The notes beneath the pieces are model-generated. The model had not been told where the DNA came from. It searched no databases and worked only from the letters and a program-made list of their open reading frames with translations. From CAYNKA01 sp964397655 (GTDB taxonomy: Bacteria; Spirochaetota; Spirochaetia; DTKZ01), in NCBI GenBank assembly GCA_964397655.1, contig CAYNKA010000008.1:1-64000 (forward strand): 64,000 bases of DNA, given 5' to 3'. Below, one piece after another: positions 1 through 8,756 of this stretch. A program made the position numbers and the translations under genes. Position 1 is the stretch's first letter; each line of letters starts with the position of its first letter.

Positions 1-1
1 G

Positions 2-47
2 GGGTGACATTTTTACTGAGTTGAAAAGGGTGACACTTTTATTGAGT
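2..47. repeat. Two near-identical 20-bp direct repeats, possible insertion-sequence end
   Basis: Positions 2-21 and 28-47 are 20-bp copies that differ at two bases, spaced 26 bp start to start; each begins GGGTGACA and ends TGAGT. Repeated short units at the border of a gene-poor stretch resemble the multiple terminal repeats of IS21-family elements. No transposase lies inside the window, so the element, if real, would extend to the left. Family assignment is inference. Confidence 0.4.
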
Positions 48-71
48 CTTGACAATTTTCGTCGCCCTATG

Positions 72-101
72 TTGACAGACCCCCTCCGCTTTTCATAGAA
101 T
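72..101 (+). promoter_or_regulatory. Promoter of the tRNA-Arg gene
   Basis: TTGACA at 72-77 and TAGAAT at 96-101 are separated by 18 bp, a good sigma70-type match. The predicted start is about 4 bases before the mature tRNA 5' end at 112. Confidence 0.7.
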
Positions 102-111
102 GGTTACACCT

Positions 112-185
112 GCCCTGGTAGCTCAGATGGATAGAGCGAGCGCCTCCTAAGCGCTAGGTCGGCCGTTCGAATCGGCTCCGGGGTA
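112..185 (+). tRNA. tRNA-Arg (anticodon CCU)
   Basis: The sequence folds as a full cloverleaf: acceptor GCCCTGG pairs with CCGGGGT, D-stem GCTC/GAGC, anticodon stem AGCGC/GCGCT with loop CTCCTAA (anticodon CCT, reads AGG), and T-arm GGCCG-TTCGAAT-CGGCT. The discriminator base is A at 185. No CCA is encoded. The gene has its own promoter and terminator, so it is a single-tRNA transcription unit. Confidence 0.93.
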
Positions 186-190
186 TAGAA

Positions 191-217
191 AGACGCGGAC
201 AACCGCGTCTTTTTTTT
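191..217 (+). terminator. Rho-independent terminator of tRNA-Arg
   Basis: A perfect 8-bp stem (191-198 with 203-210, AGACGCGG/CCGCGTCT) closes a 4-base loop and is followed by a run of T to 217. It may also help to terminate the convergent GH3 gene, which stops at 227. Confidence 0.9.
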
Positions 218-226
218 CCGATCCCG

Positions 227-1471
227 TCATTTTCCGAATCTTTCCGCGAGCACGTCTCCCCGCCGCTTCAGTTCCCGGAAATCCTCCTTCCGTTCGGACG
301 CGGATTTCCGAGCCGAGATCCAGAGCCCCGCCTCGAGCTTCGCCTCCACGATCCGGACTGCGGCCTCGTCCACCCTCGCTTGCTGCAACTCGCCGGTTTT
401 CACGGCACTGACGAGGGCGGCATGGACCGTGCCGTAGTCGCGGGGAAGGTACATGAGCAGATCGGTTCCCGCTCCGACCGCGAGCACGGCGGCCTTACTC
501 GCCGGGAGGCGGGCCGACACGGCCTTCATGTTGAGATCGTCGGAAACGGCGAATCCTCGGAAGCCGAGCTCGGACCGGAGCAGGTCGTTTTGGATTCGGG
601 CGGAGAGGGTCGCGGGATTCGCGGAATCCAGAGCCGGGCACAGGACGTGCGATACCATGATGCCCGGAAGGCCCTTTGCCGCGGCCTCGCGGAACGGAAG
701 GACGAGAGCCTCCATGCCCTCCCGGGATGCCTCGAGTCTAGGAAGCCCTCGGTGGGGGTCGCCGTCGCCGCTTCCCGGAAAATGCTTGCCGACCGCCGTG
801 ACGCCGGTTTTCCTCATCGCCTCGACGAAGAGTCCTCCGTACACGGCTACGGTCGCCGGGTCCGCGGAATACGAGCGGGGACCGAGGAAGCCGCGATTCT
901 CCTTCGTGAGGGGCTCGAGCACGGGCGCGAAATTCATGGAGAAACCGAGGGCCGCGAGCTGGGCCGAGGAATTCCGATAGAGAGCGAGGACTTCGTCCCG
1001 TGAGCGGCCCGTCCTCGCCACGGATTCCGCGGACCGGAGCCGCGTCATGATGCCTCCGAAGCGGAATACCGGCCCTCCCTCGTGGTCCACGGCGATAAAA
1101 ATCGGGATGCCGGTCCTGCTCCCGAGGGCAATGGCCTGGAGTCTCGCCGTGAAATCGACGACTTCGGCCGCCGTGGCGGGCATGTTCGAGCCCAAAAAAA
1201 CAACGCCGCCGACCGGGACCGAACCGAAACTCTCGACGAACCAGGAAGGAACGTCCTTCGCGCCTCCCAGCGAGATCATGAGGAGCTGGGCGCACTTCTC
1301 CTCGATGCTCATGACGTTCACGATTTCCCGGGCGGAAAGGACGTAGCGGGGGCCCGCCGGCCCGGTTCGCGCGGAAGTCTCATTCCCCGCCCCTTCCTGC
1401 CTCGGACCGCCGCAGGACCAGGAACCGAGGATGATCGTCGAGAGAAGAAGGAGGCGCGCACAAAAATCCAT
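227..1471 (-). CDS. Glycoside hydrolase family 3 lipoprotein (beta-N-acetylhexosaminidase, NagZ-like)
   Basis: The 414-residue protein begins with a lipoprotein-type signal (hydrophobic residues 7-16, then GSWSC with the lipid cysteine at residue 20), so it is probably anchored outside the inner membrane. The rest is a GH3 N-terminal barrel: AVDHEGG, KHFPGSGD followed by DPHRGLP, SHVLCPALD and the nucleophile region AVSDDLNMKAVS. NagZ-type enzymes of this one-domain form release N-acetylglucosamine from muropeptides or chitin oligomers by a D-H dyad, and both D and H are present in DPH. The usual His of PGHGD is Ser here. The frame stays open upstream to 2272, but the signal peptide fixes the start near 1471. 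The exact substrate is inferred. Confidence 0.85.
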   Translation of the reverse strand: MDFCARLLLLSTIILGSWSCGGPRQEGAGNETSARTGPAGPRYVLSAREIVNVMSIEEKCAQLLMISLGGAKDVPSWFVESFGSVPVGGVVFLGSNMPATAAEVVDFTARLQAIALGSRTGIPIFIAVDHEGGPVFRFGGIMTRLRSAESVARTGRSRDEVLALYRNSSAQLAALGFSMNFAPVLEPLTKENRGFLGPRSYSADPATVAVYGGLFVEAMRKTGVTAVGKHFPGSGDGDPHRGLPRLEASREGMEALVLPFREAAAKGLPGIMVSHVLCPALDSANPATLSARIQNDLLRSELGFRGFAVSDDLNMKAVSARLPASKAAVLAVGAGTDLLMYLPRDYGTVHAALVSAVKTGELQQARVDEAAVRIVEAKLEAGLWISARKSASERKEDFRELKRRGDVLAERFGK

Positions 1472-1667
1472 AAAAATCGAACCTTCGGCCACGGGCCTCG
1501 GAAGAGGAACCATGGTTTTCAGATAGATACTTTTTCGATTCTTCCCCGGATTTCGGGCCGGGGCTCGTCCCGTCATTGTAATGCGGGGCCGCTCCCCTCC
1601 GCAAGCATCCGACGGACCGAACCGTCGATTTCGGACGCCGCATGACGATCTCCCGGAGAGAGCTTCG

Positions 1668-1702
1668 TTGACAGCGACGGCCGGGGCGGATACCATGCTT
1701 GC
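1668..1702 (+). promoter_or_regulatory. Promoter of argA, predicted leaderless transcript
   Basis: TTGACA at 1668-1673, a 17-bp spacer and TACCAT at 1691-1696 form a strong promoter. The argA ATG is at 1703, only 6 bases after the -10 box, so transcription should begin at or next to the start codon. No Shine-Dalgarno sequence precedes it. Confidence 0.6.
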
Positions 1703-3028
1703 ATGCAGAACGGCTTCCTTCGGGAACACGTAGATTCGATCCGCGAGACGCTCGGCTATCTGAAGCGGTTCCGTGAAAAAACCTTCGTCGTGAAGATCGA
1801 TTACACCCTGGTGGACGATCCGATTTTCCCGGCGCTCGTCAAGGACCTGTCCCTTCTCCGGGAAGCCGGCATACGGATCCTCATCATCCCCGGAGCGAAG
1901 GAACGCATCGACGAAATCCTCGCCACCTTCGGCGTCTCGGACAAGACGGTGGACGGAATCAGGGTCACGAGCGAAGAGGCGATCCCCTTCATCAAAATGG
2001 CGGCCTTCGACGCGGCGAACCGCGTCATGACGATGCTGTCCGCCAACGGCATCAACGCGGTGATCGGGAACTGGGTCAGGGCGAGAGGGATCGGCGTCAT
2101 CGAGGGAACCGACTTCCAGAGTTCGGGGCTCGTGGAAAAGGTCCGAGTGGACACCCTGAGGAAGGTGCTCGACGACGGGCTCGTGCCGATCTTTCCCTGC
2201 GTGGGCTGGAACTCCGTCGGGAAGCCCTACAACATCTCGTCGAACGAGCTCGCCGTAGTGGCGGCAGTCCACCTAGAATCCGAGAAGCTCTTCTTCCTCG
2301 TCTCGCGGGACGAATACCGGGCGGCGGACTACGCGGTTCCCGAGGGAATTCCCGTTACGCCGGAGGGGCGTCTCGCGAATTTCAGCCTCGGGGACCTCGC
2401 TGCCTTCTTCGAGGCGAATCCGAAAGGAGATCCGGGATACGAACTCCTGCGGTACGCCCACCGGGCCTGCTCCGAGGGCGTGGAGAGGGTCCACATCCTC
2501 GACGGAAGAAAAGAGGGCGTCATCCTTGAGGAGATTTTCTCCAATCTCGGCTCCGGCACCATGGTATACGCGAACCGGTACGGGGGGCTCAGGCCGATGA
2601 CGAGGCAGGACATCGCGGACGTCCTCAGGATCATGCGACCCTTCGTGGAAAGGGGAATCCTCCTTCCGCGCACCGAGGCCCAGCTCGAGGAACTCCGGCA
2701 CGACTACGTGGTCTTCGAACTCGACGGGTCGGTCCACGCGTGCGCCGCCCTCCACGCTTATCCGGAGGAAAACACGGCGGAGATCGCGGGCATCGCCGTG
2801 GAGGAGTCCTACGTCCATCTCGGCGTGGGTCCCAAGCTCGTGGACTTCCTCTCGGACCGCGCACGGGGACGGAATATCGCATCGGTCTTCGCCCTCACCA
2901 CCCAGACCGCGGACTGGTTCCAGAAACTCGGATTCACGGAAACCGACGTATCCGACCTGCCGGAGAAAAAACGTCTGTCGTACAACGTGAAGAGAAAATC
3001 CAGGATTTTCAGGAAATCGCTGGCATAG
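1703..3028 (+). CDS. argA: Amino-acid N-acetyltransferase (N-acetylglutamate synthase)
   Basis: The 441-residue protein has the ArgA arrangement. An amino-acid-kinase-like domain fills about residues 25-280 (opening FVVKIDYTLVDDP, then IRILIIPGAKERID). A GNAT acetyltransferase domain follows from about residue 295, with GIAVEESYVHLGVGPKLV as its acetyl-CoA loop. It catalyses acetyl-CoA plus glutamate to N-acetylglutamate, the first step of arginine synthesis, in the cytoplasm. Length matches the family (about 440). The start at 1703 is supported by promoter position rather than a ribosome-binding site. No other arg gene is adjacent. The acyl-CoA ligase follows 88 bases later with its own ribosome-binding site. 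Confidence 0.88.
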   Translation: MQNGFLREHVDSIRETLGYLKRFREKTFVVKIDYTLVDDPIFPALVKDLSLLREAGIRILIIPGAKERIDEILATFGVSDKTVDGIRVTSEEAIPFIKMAAFDAANRVMTMLSANGINAVIGNWVRARGIGVIEGTDFQSSGLVEKVRVDTLRKVLDDGLVPIFPCVGWNSVGKPYNISSNELAVVAAVHLESEKLFFLVSRDEYRAADYAVPEGIPVTPEGRLANFSLGDLAAFFEANPKGDPGYELLRYAHRACSEGVERVHILDGRKEGVILEEIFSNLGSGTMVYANRYGGLRPMTRQDIADVLRIMRPFVERGILLPRTEAQLEELRHDYVVFELDGSVHACAALHAYPEENTAEIAGIAVEESYVHLGVGPKLVDFLSDRARGRNIASVFALTTQTADWFQKLGFTETDVSDLPEKKRLSYNVKRKSRIFRKSLA

Positions 3029-3116
3029 CGCGCATTTCCCGCCGTTTTCGCGCAACCATTTGCGCGTTTACGGCGTCGATATCCAAGGAATATTATCGCT
3101 CAGACAGGAGTTGATC

Positions 3117-4841
3117 ATGACGAATGTCCAAAAACCCTGGGATTTCCTCGACGCCTATCGAGGCTCGGCGTTCAAAGGCGAATGGCCTACCCTTCCGGAG
3201 CTTTTCCGGATCACCGCCTCCCGCTTCCCGGAAAATGCCTGCTTCACGATCTATGATCCGGACCGCATCTCCCTGAGCTACCGGGAAGCCCTGGAACGGG
3301 TCGAAAGGATCGCCGCTTACCTGGTTTCCTGCGGCGTGAATCCGGGGGACAAAATCGCCGTCACGGGTTCGAACAGTCCGGAATGGGCCGTGGCCTACCT
3401 CGGCATCCTGTTCGCGGGAGCGACGGTCGTGCCGATCGATTACCAGCTCAAGAACCAGGAGATCGAAAACCTCCTCAAGACCGCCGGTGTCCGCCTGCTC
3501 TTCGTCGACGAGGAGAAATTCGACCATTTCGACGCCAAACCGGCCGGCCTCACGAAGGTGATAAGCCTCGCGAAGAGCCGCCCTCTCTACGTCTACGACC
3601 TCGAGGCGGCGCGGCCTGAATCGTTCCCCCGCTCGGAGGAGACCGATCTCGCGGCGATCCTCTTCACCTCGGGCACGACGGGCAAACCCAAGGGAGTCTG
3701 CCTCACCCACCGCAACCTCGTGTCGGACTGCTATCTGGCGCAGTCGAACCTTACCGTCCTATCGACGGACGTGTTCTACGCCCTCCTTCCCATCCATCAC
3801 TCCTACTGCATGCTCGCGGTCTTCATCGAGAGCATCTCCACGGGAGCGGAAGTCGTCTTCGGGAAACGCATGGTCGTCAAGCAGATCCTCCACGACCTCA
3901 AGGAGGCCAAGGTCACCATGTTCCTCGGCGTACCCCTCCTCTTCAACAAGGTCCTCGGCGGCATCCTGCGCGGAATACGGGAGAAGGGGATCGTCGTGTA
4001 CGCGATCGTCCGTTTTCTCATGTGGAAGAGCGGGCTCGTCAAGAAATTCTTCGGCTTCAATCCCGGCAAATTCCTGTTCCGCGCCATCCTGGAAAAGGCC
4101 TCGCTCGCCTCGGTACGGATCTGCATTTCCGGAGGCGGCCCGCTCGCGCCGAGCATCTTCCGCCTGTACAACCAGCTCGGAGTCGATTTCGTCCAGGGCT
4201 ACGGCCTCACCGAGACCTCGCCCATCGTAGCCCTGAACCCGACCGACCATTACAAGGTGACCTCCGTGGGCAAGATGATCCCCGGAACGGAAACCAGGAT
4301 CCTCGATCCGGACGAACGAGGGGCCGGCGAGATCGCGATCAGGGGCTCCATGGTCATGCAGGGCTACTACAATATGCCGGAGGAGACGAAGGCCGTGTTC
4401 ACCGAGGACGGATTCTTCAGGACAGGGGACGTCGGCTACCTCGACTCCGAACAGTACCTGTACCTAACGGGCAGGGCGAAGAACATGATCGTCACCGAAG
4501 GGGGCAAGAACGTCTATCCGGAGGAGCTCGAGAACTGCTTCCAGCTCTACGACGAGATAGGGCAGATCCTCGTGAGGGGCTACACCATCGACCCCGCCCA
4601 TAAGGCCGAGGAGATCGAGGCCCTCGTTTTCCCGAACCCCGATGTCTTCAAGGCCCCGTCGGGCGCGGACGGCGGAGCGATCGATGCCTTCAAAAAGGGC
4701 ATCAGGGCGAAGATCGACGCCATCGTGGCGGAGGTGAACAAGACTCTCCTTCCCTATCAGCGGATCAAGCGGATCGCCATTCTGGACGAACCGATGGAGA
4801 TGACGACGACGAAGAAAATCAAACGCCACGCCGTGGACTAG
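3117..4841 (+). CDS. AMP-dependent long-chain acyl-CoA synthetase
   Basis: The 574-residue adenylate-forming enzyme carries the AMP-binding P-loop-like motif ILFTSGTTGKPKGVCLTH near residue 185, the motif GYGLTETSP, and the TGRAKNMIVTEGGKNVYPEE stretch that marks the C-terminal lid. It activates a carboxylic acid, probably a fatty acid, through an acyl-AMP to the CoA thioester. ATG at 3117 is chosen over the open frame at 3060 because CAGGAG lies 6 bases upstream. The region near residues 300-335 is hydrophobic, suggesting membrane association. Chain-length preference cannot be read from sequence. It converges on the histidine kinase gene with 33 bases between the stops. Confidence 0.87.
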   Translation: MTNVQKPWDFLDAYRGSAFKGEWPTLPELFRITASRFPENACFTIYDPDRISLSYREALERVERIAAYLVSCGVNPGDKIAVTGSNSPEWAVAYLGILFAGATVVPIDYQLKNQEIENLLKTAGVRLLFVDEEKFDHFDAKPAGLTKVISLAKSRPLYVYDLEAARPESFPRSEETDLAAILFTSGTTGKPKGVCLTHRNLVSDCYLAQSNLTVLSTDVFYALLPIHHSYCMLAVFIESISTGAEVVFGKRMVVKQILHDLKEAKVTMFLGVPLLFNKVLGGILRGIREKGIVVYAIVRFLMWKSGLVKKFFGFNPGKFLFRAILEKASLASVRICISGGGPLAPSIFRLYNQLGVDFVQGYGLTETSPIVALNPTDHYKVTSVGKMIPGTETRILDPDERGAGEIAIRGSMVMQGYYNMPEETKAVFTEDGFFRTGDVGYLDSEQYLYLTGRAKNMIVTEGGKNVYPEELENCFQLYDEIGQILVRGYTIDPAHKAEEIEALVFPNPDVFKAPSGADGGAIDAFKKGIRAKIDAIVAEVNKTLLPYQRIKRIAILDEPMEMTTTKKIKRHAVD

Positions 4842-4874
4842 GCGCCGGAAATCCGGAAACGGCCGCGGCCCGGG

Positions 4875-6662
4875 TCAGGCGTCCCTTATCCCGTCCACGA
4901 TCACGCGGAAGCCTTTCGCCGATTCCATATTCAGCGAGGCGTGCAGCTGAACGGCGAGCGCCTCGACCAGCTTGAGGCCGAGACTGCCGGGCTTCCTCAC
5001 GGCGGTTTCCGGCAGGACGCCTTTTCCGTCGTCTTCGACGACGAGACGCAACGCCTCCTTCTCTCCAGCGTGAGCGAGTTCGACCCGGACACGGCCCGGA
5101 ACGAGACCCTCGAAGGCGTACTTGAAACTGTTGGACACGGTCTCGGTCACGATGAGCCCTACCGGTATAGCCGACTCGATCGAAAGAAAGATTCCTTCCG
5201 CCGCGACCTCGACCGCGATTCGTTCTCCGCCCCTTCTCCCGTAGGACTGTTCCAGGGCGGACACCAGGGATCGGAGATAACCCTGCATGTCGATCCTCGA
5301 AAGGGTTTCGCTCAGGTAGAGATACTGATGCACGAGAGCCATCCCCTGAACGCGATGCTTGATGTTCATGAGTATGCTTTCCGCCTTCGCGTCGGCTGCC
5401 GAATTGATCTGCAGGTTCACGAGGCTCACTATCACCTGCAGATTGTTCTTCACCCGGTGGTGAACTTCCTTGAGCAGGGTCTCCCTTTCCGCGAGCGTCC
5501 TGCCGATCTCTTCCTCCCTTCGCTGTCCCTCCCTGATCTCTCGCTCGAGCCTCCGGTTCGCCAGCGTCAGGGATTCCGTCCTCTCGGCAACCTCCGCCGC
5601 GAGCTTCCTGTTGAACCTGGCGAACAGGACCGTAAGGGCCGCCCCGGCGGCCGTCAGGAACAGAAGCACGACCGCGAGCATCTTCCTCGTCCCTGGGGAG
5701 ATCCAAGACCGGTCGGGTTCGTAGAGAAAGCCGTCGAGCGAAAAATCCTTCGGAATTGCTCCGAGCCTCGCGTACGTTTCCCCGATGAACCGCCATCTCC
5801 CGGGATTCATGAAGCCGATGGGAACGAGATCGGGCACGATGAGGCTCCGCATCGCTTCTGCCTCGAGTCTGAGGACCTCCCTGCTCTTCCGGGCCTTGTA
5901 CTTCGAAAGGAGCAGGTCTACGACCTCCTCCGTATGGTCCATCGCGTATTCCCATCCCCTGAGAGAAGCGGCGAGAAAGGACTTCACGCGATCGGGATGT
6001 TTCCGGAGTTCGCGTTCCGAGGTGTACAGGCAGTCGCTGTAGAAGTCGATCCCGTAGGTGAGAGGTTTCACGACCTGGGCTTCGAAGCCGCGCAGGCGCA
6101 GCTGGATGAGCTCGTTCGTCGAGTAGGCGCTCGCCGCATCGGCCTTTCCGTCGATCAGGTCCTCGATGTTCCACGTGTGGGGGATGTACCGTATCCGCTT
6201 CTGGTCCATCCCTTCGTTGCCGAAGAGCGAGTAGATTTCGGCTTCCGCGTCGGGCGAGACCATGACCCTCTTGCCCGTGAACGACTGGGGAGAATCGAGG
6301 GAATTCTTCTTCAGGGAAAGGAGAACGAGAGGAGAGTGCTGGAAGATCGAGGCCAGGACCACGACGGGCTGTCCCTTCACGCGGGACACGAGCAGGTCCG
6401 TGCTGTGGATGCCGTACTCCGCCCTCCCGGAAACCACCTCTTCGGAAAACACCATCCCGGGGGAGCCTTCCTTCAGGACCACCTCGAGACCGGCCTCCCG
6501 GTAGTAGCCCTTCTCGACTGCGGCGTAGTATCCCGCGAACTGGAACTGGTGAAACCACTTGAGCTGGAGCGTGACCTTCCCGAGAGGATAGAGGTTCTCC
6601 GCATGCGCGACGCCCGCTTCGGCGGCCAGAAGCAAAGCGAGGAGAAGAAGCCTGAAACGCAT
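4875..6662 (-). CDS. Hybrid NMT1/THI5-type binding domain - histidine kinase (HisKA_2)
   Basis: The 595-residue protein joins an importer-type ligand-binding domain to a kinase. A signal peptide (1-21, ending AGVAHA) is followed by an NMT1/SsuA-like solute-binding domain (about 25-320: KVTLQLKWFHQFQFAGYYAA, then GKADAASAYSTNELI). A membrane span (about 325-350) leads into a coiled coil and a HisKA_2 dimerisation domain whose phospho-acceptor His lies in LLKEVHHRVKNNLQ. The HATPase follows, with N-box ETVSNSFKYAF and VVEDDGKG. The periplasmic half should sense a small molecule, perhaps a thiamine-pyrimidine, nitrate or sulfonate-like compound. No response regulator is adjacent, so it is an orphan kinase. 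The start follows a promoter directly. Confidence 0.85.
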   Translation of the reverse strand: MRFRLLLLALLLAAEAGVAHAENLYPLGKVTLQLKWFHQFQFAGYYAAVEKGYYREAGLEVVLKEGSPGMVFSEEVVSGRAEYGIHSTDLLVSRVKGQPVVVLASIFQHSPLVLLSLKKNSLDSPQSFTGKRVMVSPDAEAEIYSLFGNEGMDQKRIRYIPHTWNIEDLIDGKADAASAYSTNELIQLRLRGFEAQVVKPLTYGIDFYSDCLYTSERELRKHPDRVKSFLAASLRGWEYAMDHTEEVVDLLLSKYKARKSREVLRLEAEAMRSLIVPDLVPIGFMNPGRWRFIGETYARLGAIPKDFSLDGFLYEPDRSWISPGTRKMLAVVLLFLTAAGAALTVLFARFNRKLAAEVAERTESLTLANRRLEREIREGQRREEEIGRTLAERETLLKEVHHRVKNNLQVIVSLVNLQINSAADAKAESILMNIKHRVQGMALVHQYLYLSETLSRIDMQGYLRSLVSALEQSYGRRGGERIAVEVAAEGIFLSIESAIPVGLIVTETVSNSFKYAFEGLVPGRVRVELAHAGEKEALRLVVEDDGKGVLPETAVRKPGSLGLKLVEALAVQLHASLNMESAKGFRVIVDGIRDA

Positions 6663-6669
6663 ACTGCCG

Positions 6670-6698
6670 AGTATAGAAGGAATCCTGTTTTATTTTAA
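6670..6698 (-). promoter_or_regulatory. Promoter of the NMT1-histidine kinase gene, near-leaderless
   Basis: Reading leftward, TTAAAA (6698-6693), 17 bp, TATACT (6675-6670), then 7 bases to the ATG at 6662. The -10 box is good and the -35 moderate. No ribosome-binding site fits between them and the ATG. Confidence 0.45.
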
Positions 6699-6737
6699 CC
6701 CCGGACTCGGCCGTTCAGCCGGTCCGCGGCGGACGGC

Positions 6738-8549
6738 TCAGAACCTGCGCCGCGAGACGCTGATGTCCTTCTTCCTGAGGCGGACGGATTTGGGAGTGAC
6801 TTCCACGAGCTCGTCCTCGCGGATGAACTGGATGGCGCGCTCCAGGGTCATGGGAAGCACCGGCGTCAGGATGATGTTCTCGTCCTTTCCGGCGGCCCTC
6901 ATGTTGCTGAGCTTCTTGGTCTTCGTGATGTTCACGTTGAGATCGTTGTCCCGGTTGTGCTCGCCGACGATCATGCCCTCGTAGACCGGATCGCCCGGCA
7001 GGACGAAGAGCTTCCCCCGAGGCTCCAGGTAGAAGATGGCGTAGGGGATCGCGTTTCCCTCGCGGTCCGAGACCAGGGATCCCGTGAACCGTTCGGGGAA
7101 ATCGCCCCGGTACTCCTCGTACCCTTCAAGGTACGAGTTCATGATGCCCGTACCCTTCGTGTCCGTGAGGAACTCGTCGCGGTAGCCGATGAGGGCGCGC
7201 GAGGGGACGCTGAACTCGAGACGGACGCGATTGGATTGATGGCTCGACATGCCGACCATCCTCCCCTTCCGTCGCGAGAGCTTCTCGGTCACGATTCCCA
7301 TGTAATCGCTCACGCAGTCGACGTACAGCCGCTCCACGGGCTCGAGCTTCTTCCCGTTCTCGTGCCTGAAGATGACGGAGGGGCGGCCCACGCAGAACTC
7401 GTAGCCTTCCCTCCTCATCGTCTCGATGAGGATGACCATCTGGAACTCGCCGCGCCCCTGGACCACGTAACCGTCCCGGTCCTCAGCCTCCATGACGCGG
7501 ATGGAAACGTTCTGCAGGGCTTCCTTCTCGAGCCTTTCGTAGATCTTCGTCGCCTGGACGATCGTCCCCTCCTTTCCGGAAAAGGGGGAGGTGTTCTTCG
7601 TGAACCGTATCGAGACCGTCGGCTCGTCCACGCTGATCCTCTTCAGGGCCTTCGGGCTGTCCTTCGTGCAGATGGTGTCGCCGATGTGCACGTCGTCTAT
7701 GCCGGCGAGGATGAGAATGTCGCCGGAATCCGCGGACAGGGCCTCGGTGATGGAAGGCCCGCGGTAGGTCTGTATCCTCGTCACCCGGAGGGGAGCCGGA
7801 GCCCCGCTCGCCCCGATGCATACGAGGCCGTCGTTCGCCCGGACCCGGCCTCCGTAGATCTTGCCGACCGCGAGCCTTCCCATGTAATCGGAATAGCTCA
7901 GGTCAGAGACGAGCATCTGAAAGGGGCCGTCCATGTCGACCTTCGGGCCGGGGATGTTTTCGACCATTGAGTCGAGGAGCACGTCCAGGTCCTTTCCCCG
8001 TTCCTCGAGGGTCCGGGAGGCGATCCCCTCGCGGCCGATCGCGTAGAGGAGCGGGAAATCGAGCTGACTCTCGTTCGCCCCGAGTTCGATGAGGAGGTCG
8101 TAGACTTCGTTCAGGACCTCCTTGGGCCGGGCGTCCTGACGGTCGATCTTGTTGATGACGACGATGAAGGCCAGGCCCGCCGCCAGGGCCTTGGAAAGCA
8201 CGAACCTGGTCTGCGGCAGGGGGCCTTCGGCGGCGTCGACGAGCAGGACCGCCCCGTCGGCCATGGAGATCGCCCGCTCGACCTCTCCGCCGAAGTCGGC
8301 GTGTCCGGGAGTGTCGATGATGTTGATCTTGATGCCTTTCCACTCGATGGCGCAGTTCTTCGCCGCTATGGTGATCCCCCGTTCGCGCTCGAGGTCGAGC
8401 CTGTCCATTACGCGCTCGCTCACCTCCTGATTGTCCCGGTACACTCCGCTCCTCTTGAAAAGCGAATCCACGAGCGTCGTCTTGCCGTGGTCGACGTGGG
8501 CTATGATGGCTATGTTCCGTATACGGTCGTTGGTCTTCCTGTTCTGCAT
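6738..8549 (-). CDS. typA: Translational GTPase TypA/BipA
   Basis: The 603-residue protein has all GTPase motifs close to the N-terminus: NIAIIAHVDHGKTTLVDS (G1), RERGITIAAKN (G2), DTPGHADFGGEVER (G3) and NKIDR (G4). An EF-G-like domain II, domain V and the TypA-specific C-terminal domain (LPVTL-type stretch ending ERAIQFIREDELVEVTPKSVRLRKK) follow. TypA binds the ribosome in the cytoplasm and supports growth under stress and 50S assembly. Length is normal (about 605). GAGGAAG lies upstream of the ATG. It is transcribed alone, leftward, away from the TRAP locus terminators. Confidence 0.96.
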   Translation of the reverse strand: MQNRKTNDRIRNIAIIAHVDHGKTTLVDSLFKRSGVYRDNQEVSERVMDRLDLERERGITIAAKNCAIEWKGIKINIIDTPGHADFGGEVERAISMADGAVLLVDAAEGPLPQTRFVLSKALAAGLAFIVVINKIDRQDARPKEVLNEVYDLLIELGANESQLDFPLLYAIGREGIASRTLEERGKDLDVLLDSMVENIPGPKVDMDGPFQMLVSDLSYSDYMGRLAVGKIYGGRVRANDGLVCIGASGAPAPLRVTRIQTYRGPSITEALSADSGDILILAGIDDVHIGDTICTKDSPKALKRISVDEPTVSIRFTKNTSPFSGKEGTIVQATKIYERLEKEALQNVSIRVMEAEDRDGYVVQGRGEFQMVILIETMRREGYEFCVGRPSVIFRHENGKKLEPVERLYVDCVSDYMGIVTEKLSRRKGRMVGMSSHQSNRVRLEFSVPSRALIGYRDEFLTDTKGTGIMNSYLEGYEEYRGDFPERFTGSLVSDREGNAIPYAIFYLEPRGKLFVLPGDPVYEGMIVGEHNRDNDLNVNITKTKKLSNMRAAGKDENIILTPVLPMTLERAIQFIREDELVEVTPKSVRLRKKDISVSRRRF

Positions 8550-8668
8550 GAGTCTTCCTCGTCTGTCCGGGAGGGGAAAGAGATCGTTCTGCGTTTTCCC
8601 TGAAAATCGTGTTCGGCCGGAGATCAGACCTGGACTTTACACCGAAACTGGAATCAGGCGCAAGGGAT

Positions 8669-8709
8669 GGGGCGGAAGACCGCCCCCTCACCGGCCGTAT
8701 TCCGGCCGG
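8669..8709. terminator. Two perfect GC-rich hairpins between URO-D and typA
   Basis: The first hairpin is 8669-8675 with 8680-8686 (7 bp, 4-base loop); the second is 8691-8697 with 8703-8709 (7 bp, 5-base loop). Both follow the end of the URO-D gene. Neither has a long T run, so they may be weak terminators or mRNA-end stabilisers. The rest of the 207-bp gap should hold the typA promoter, which I could not place with confidence. Confidence 0.5.
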
Positions 8710-8756
8710 AGGAATCGTGGCCGTTTCGGAATCCGGCGAAGGGGCATCAAGTCGCT

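Noticed and set aside
1472..2272. N-terminal extension of the GH3 protein and long antisense frames over argA
   Set aside because: The GC-rich genome leaves many open antisense frames. The lipoprotein signal fixes the GH3 start, and argA has clear homology on the other strand.
8669..8709. New structured RNA between typA and URO-D
   Set aside because: The two hairpins are simple GC palindromes at a gene end without conserved single-stranded features. A 3'-end role is the plain explanation.
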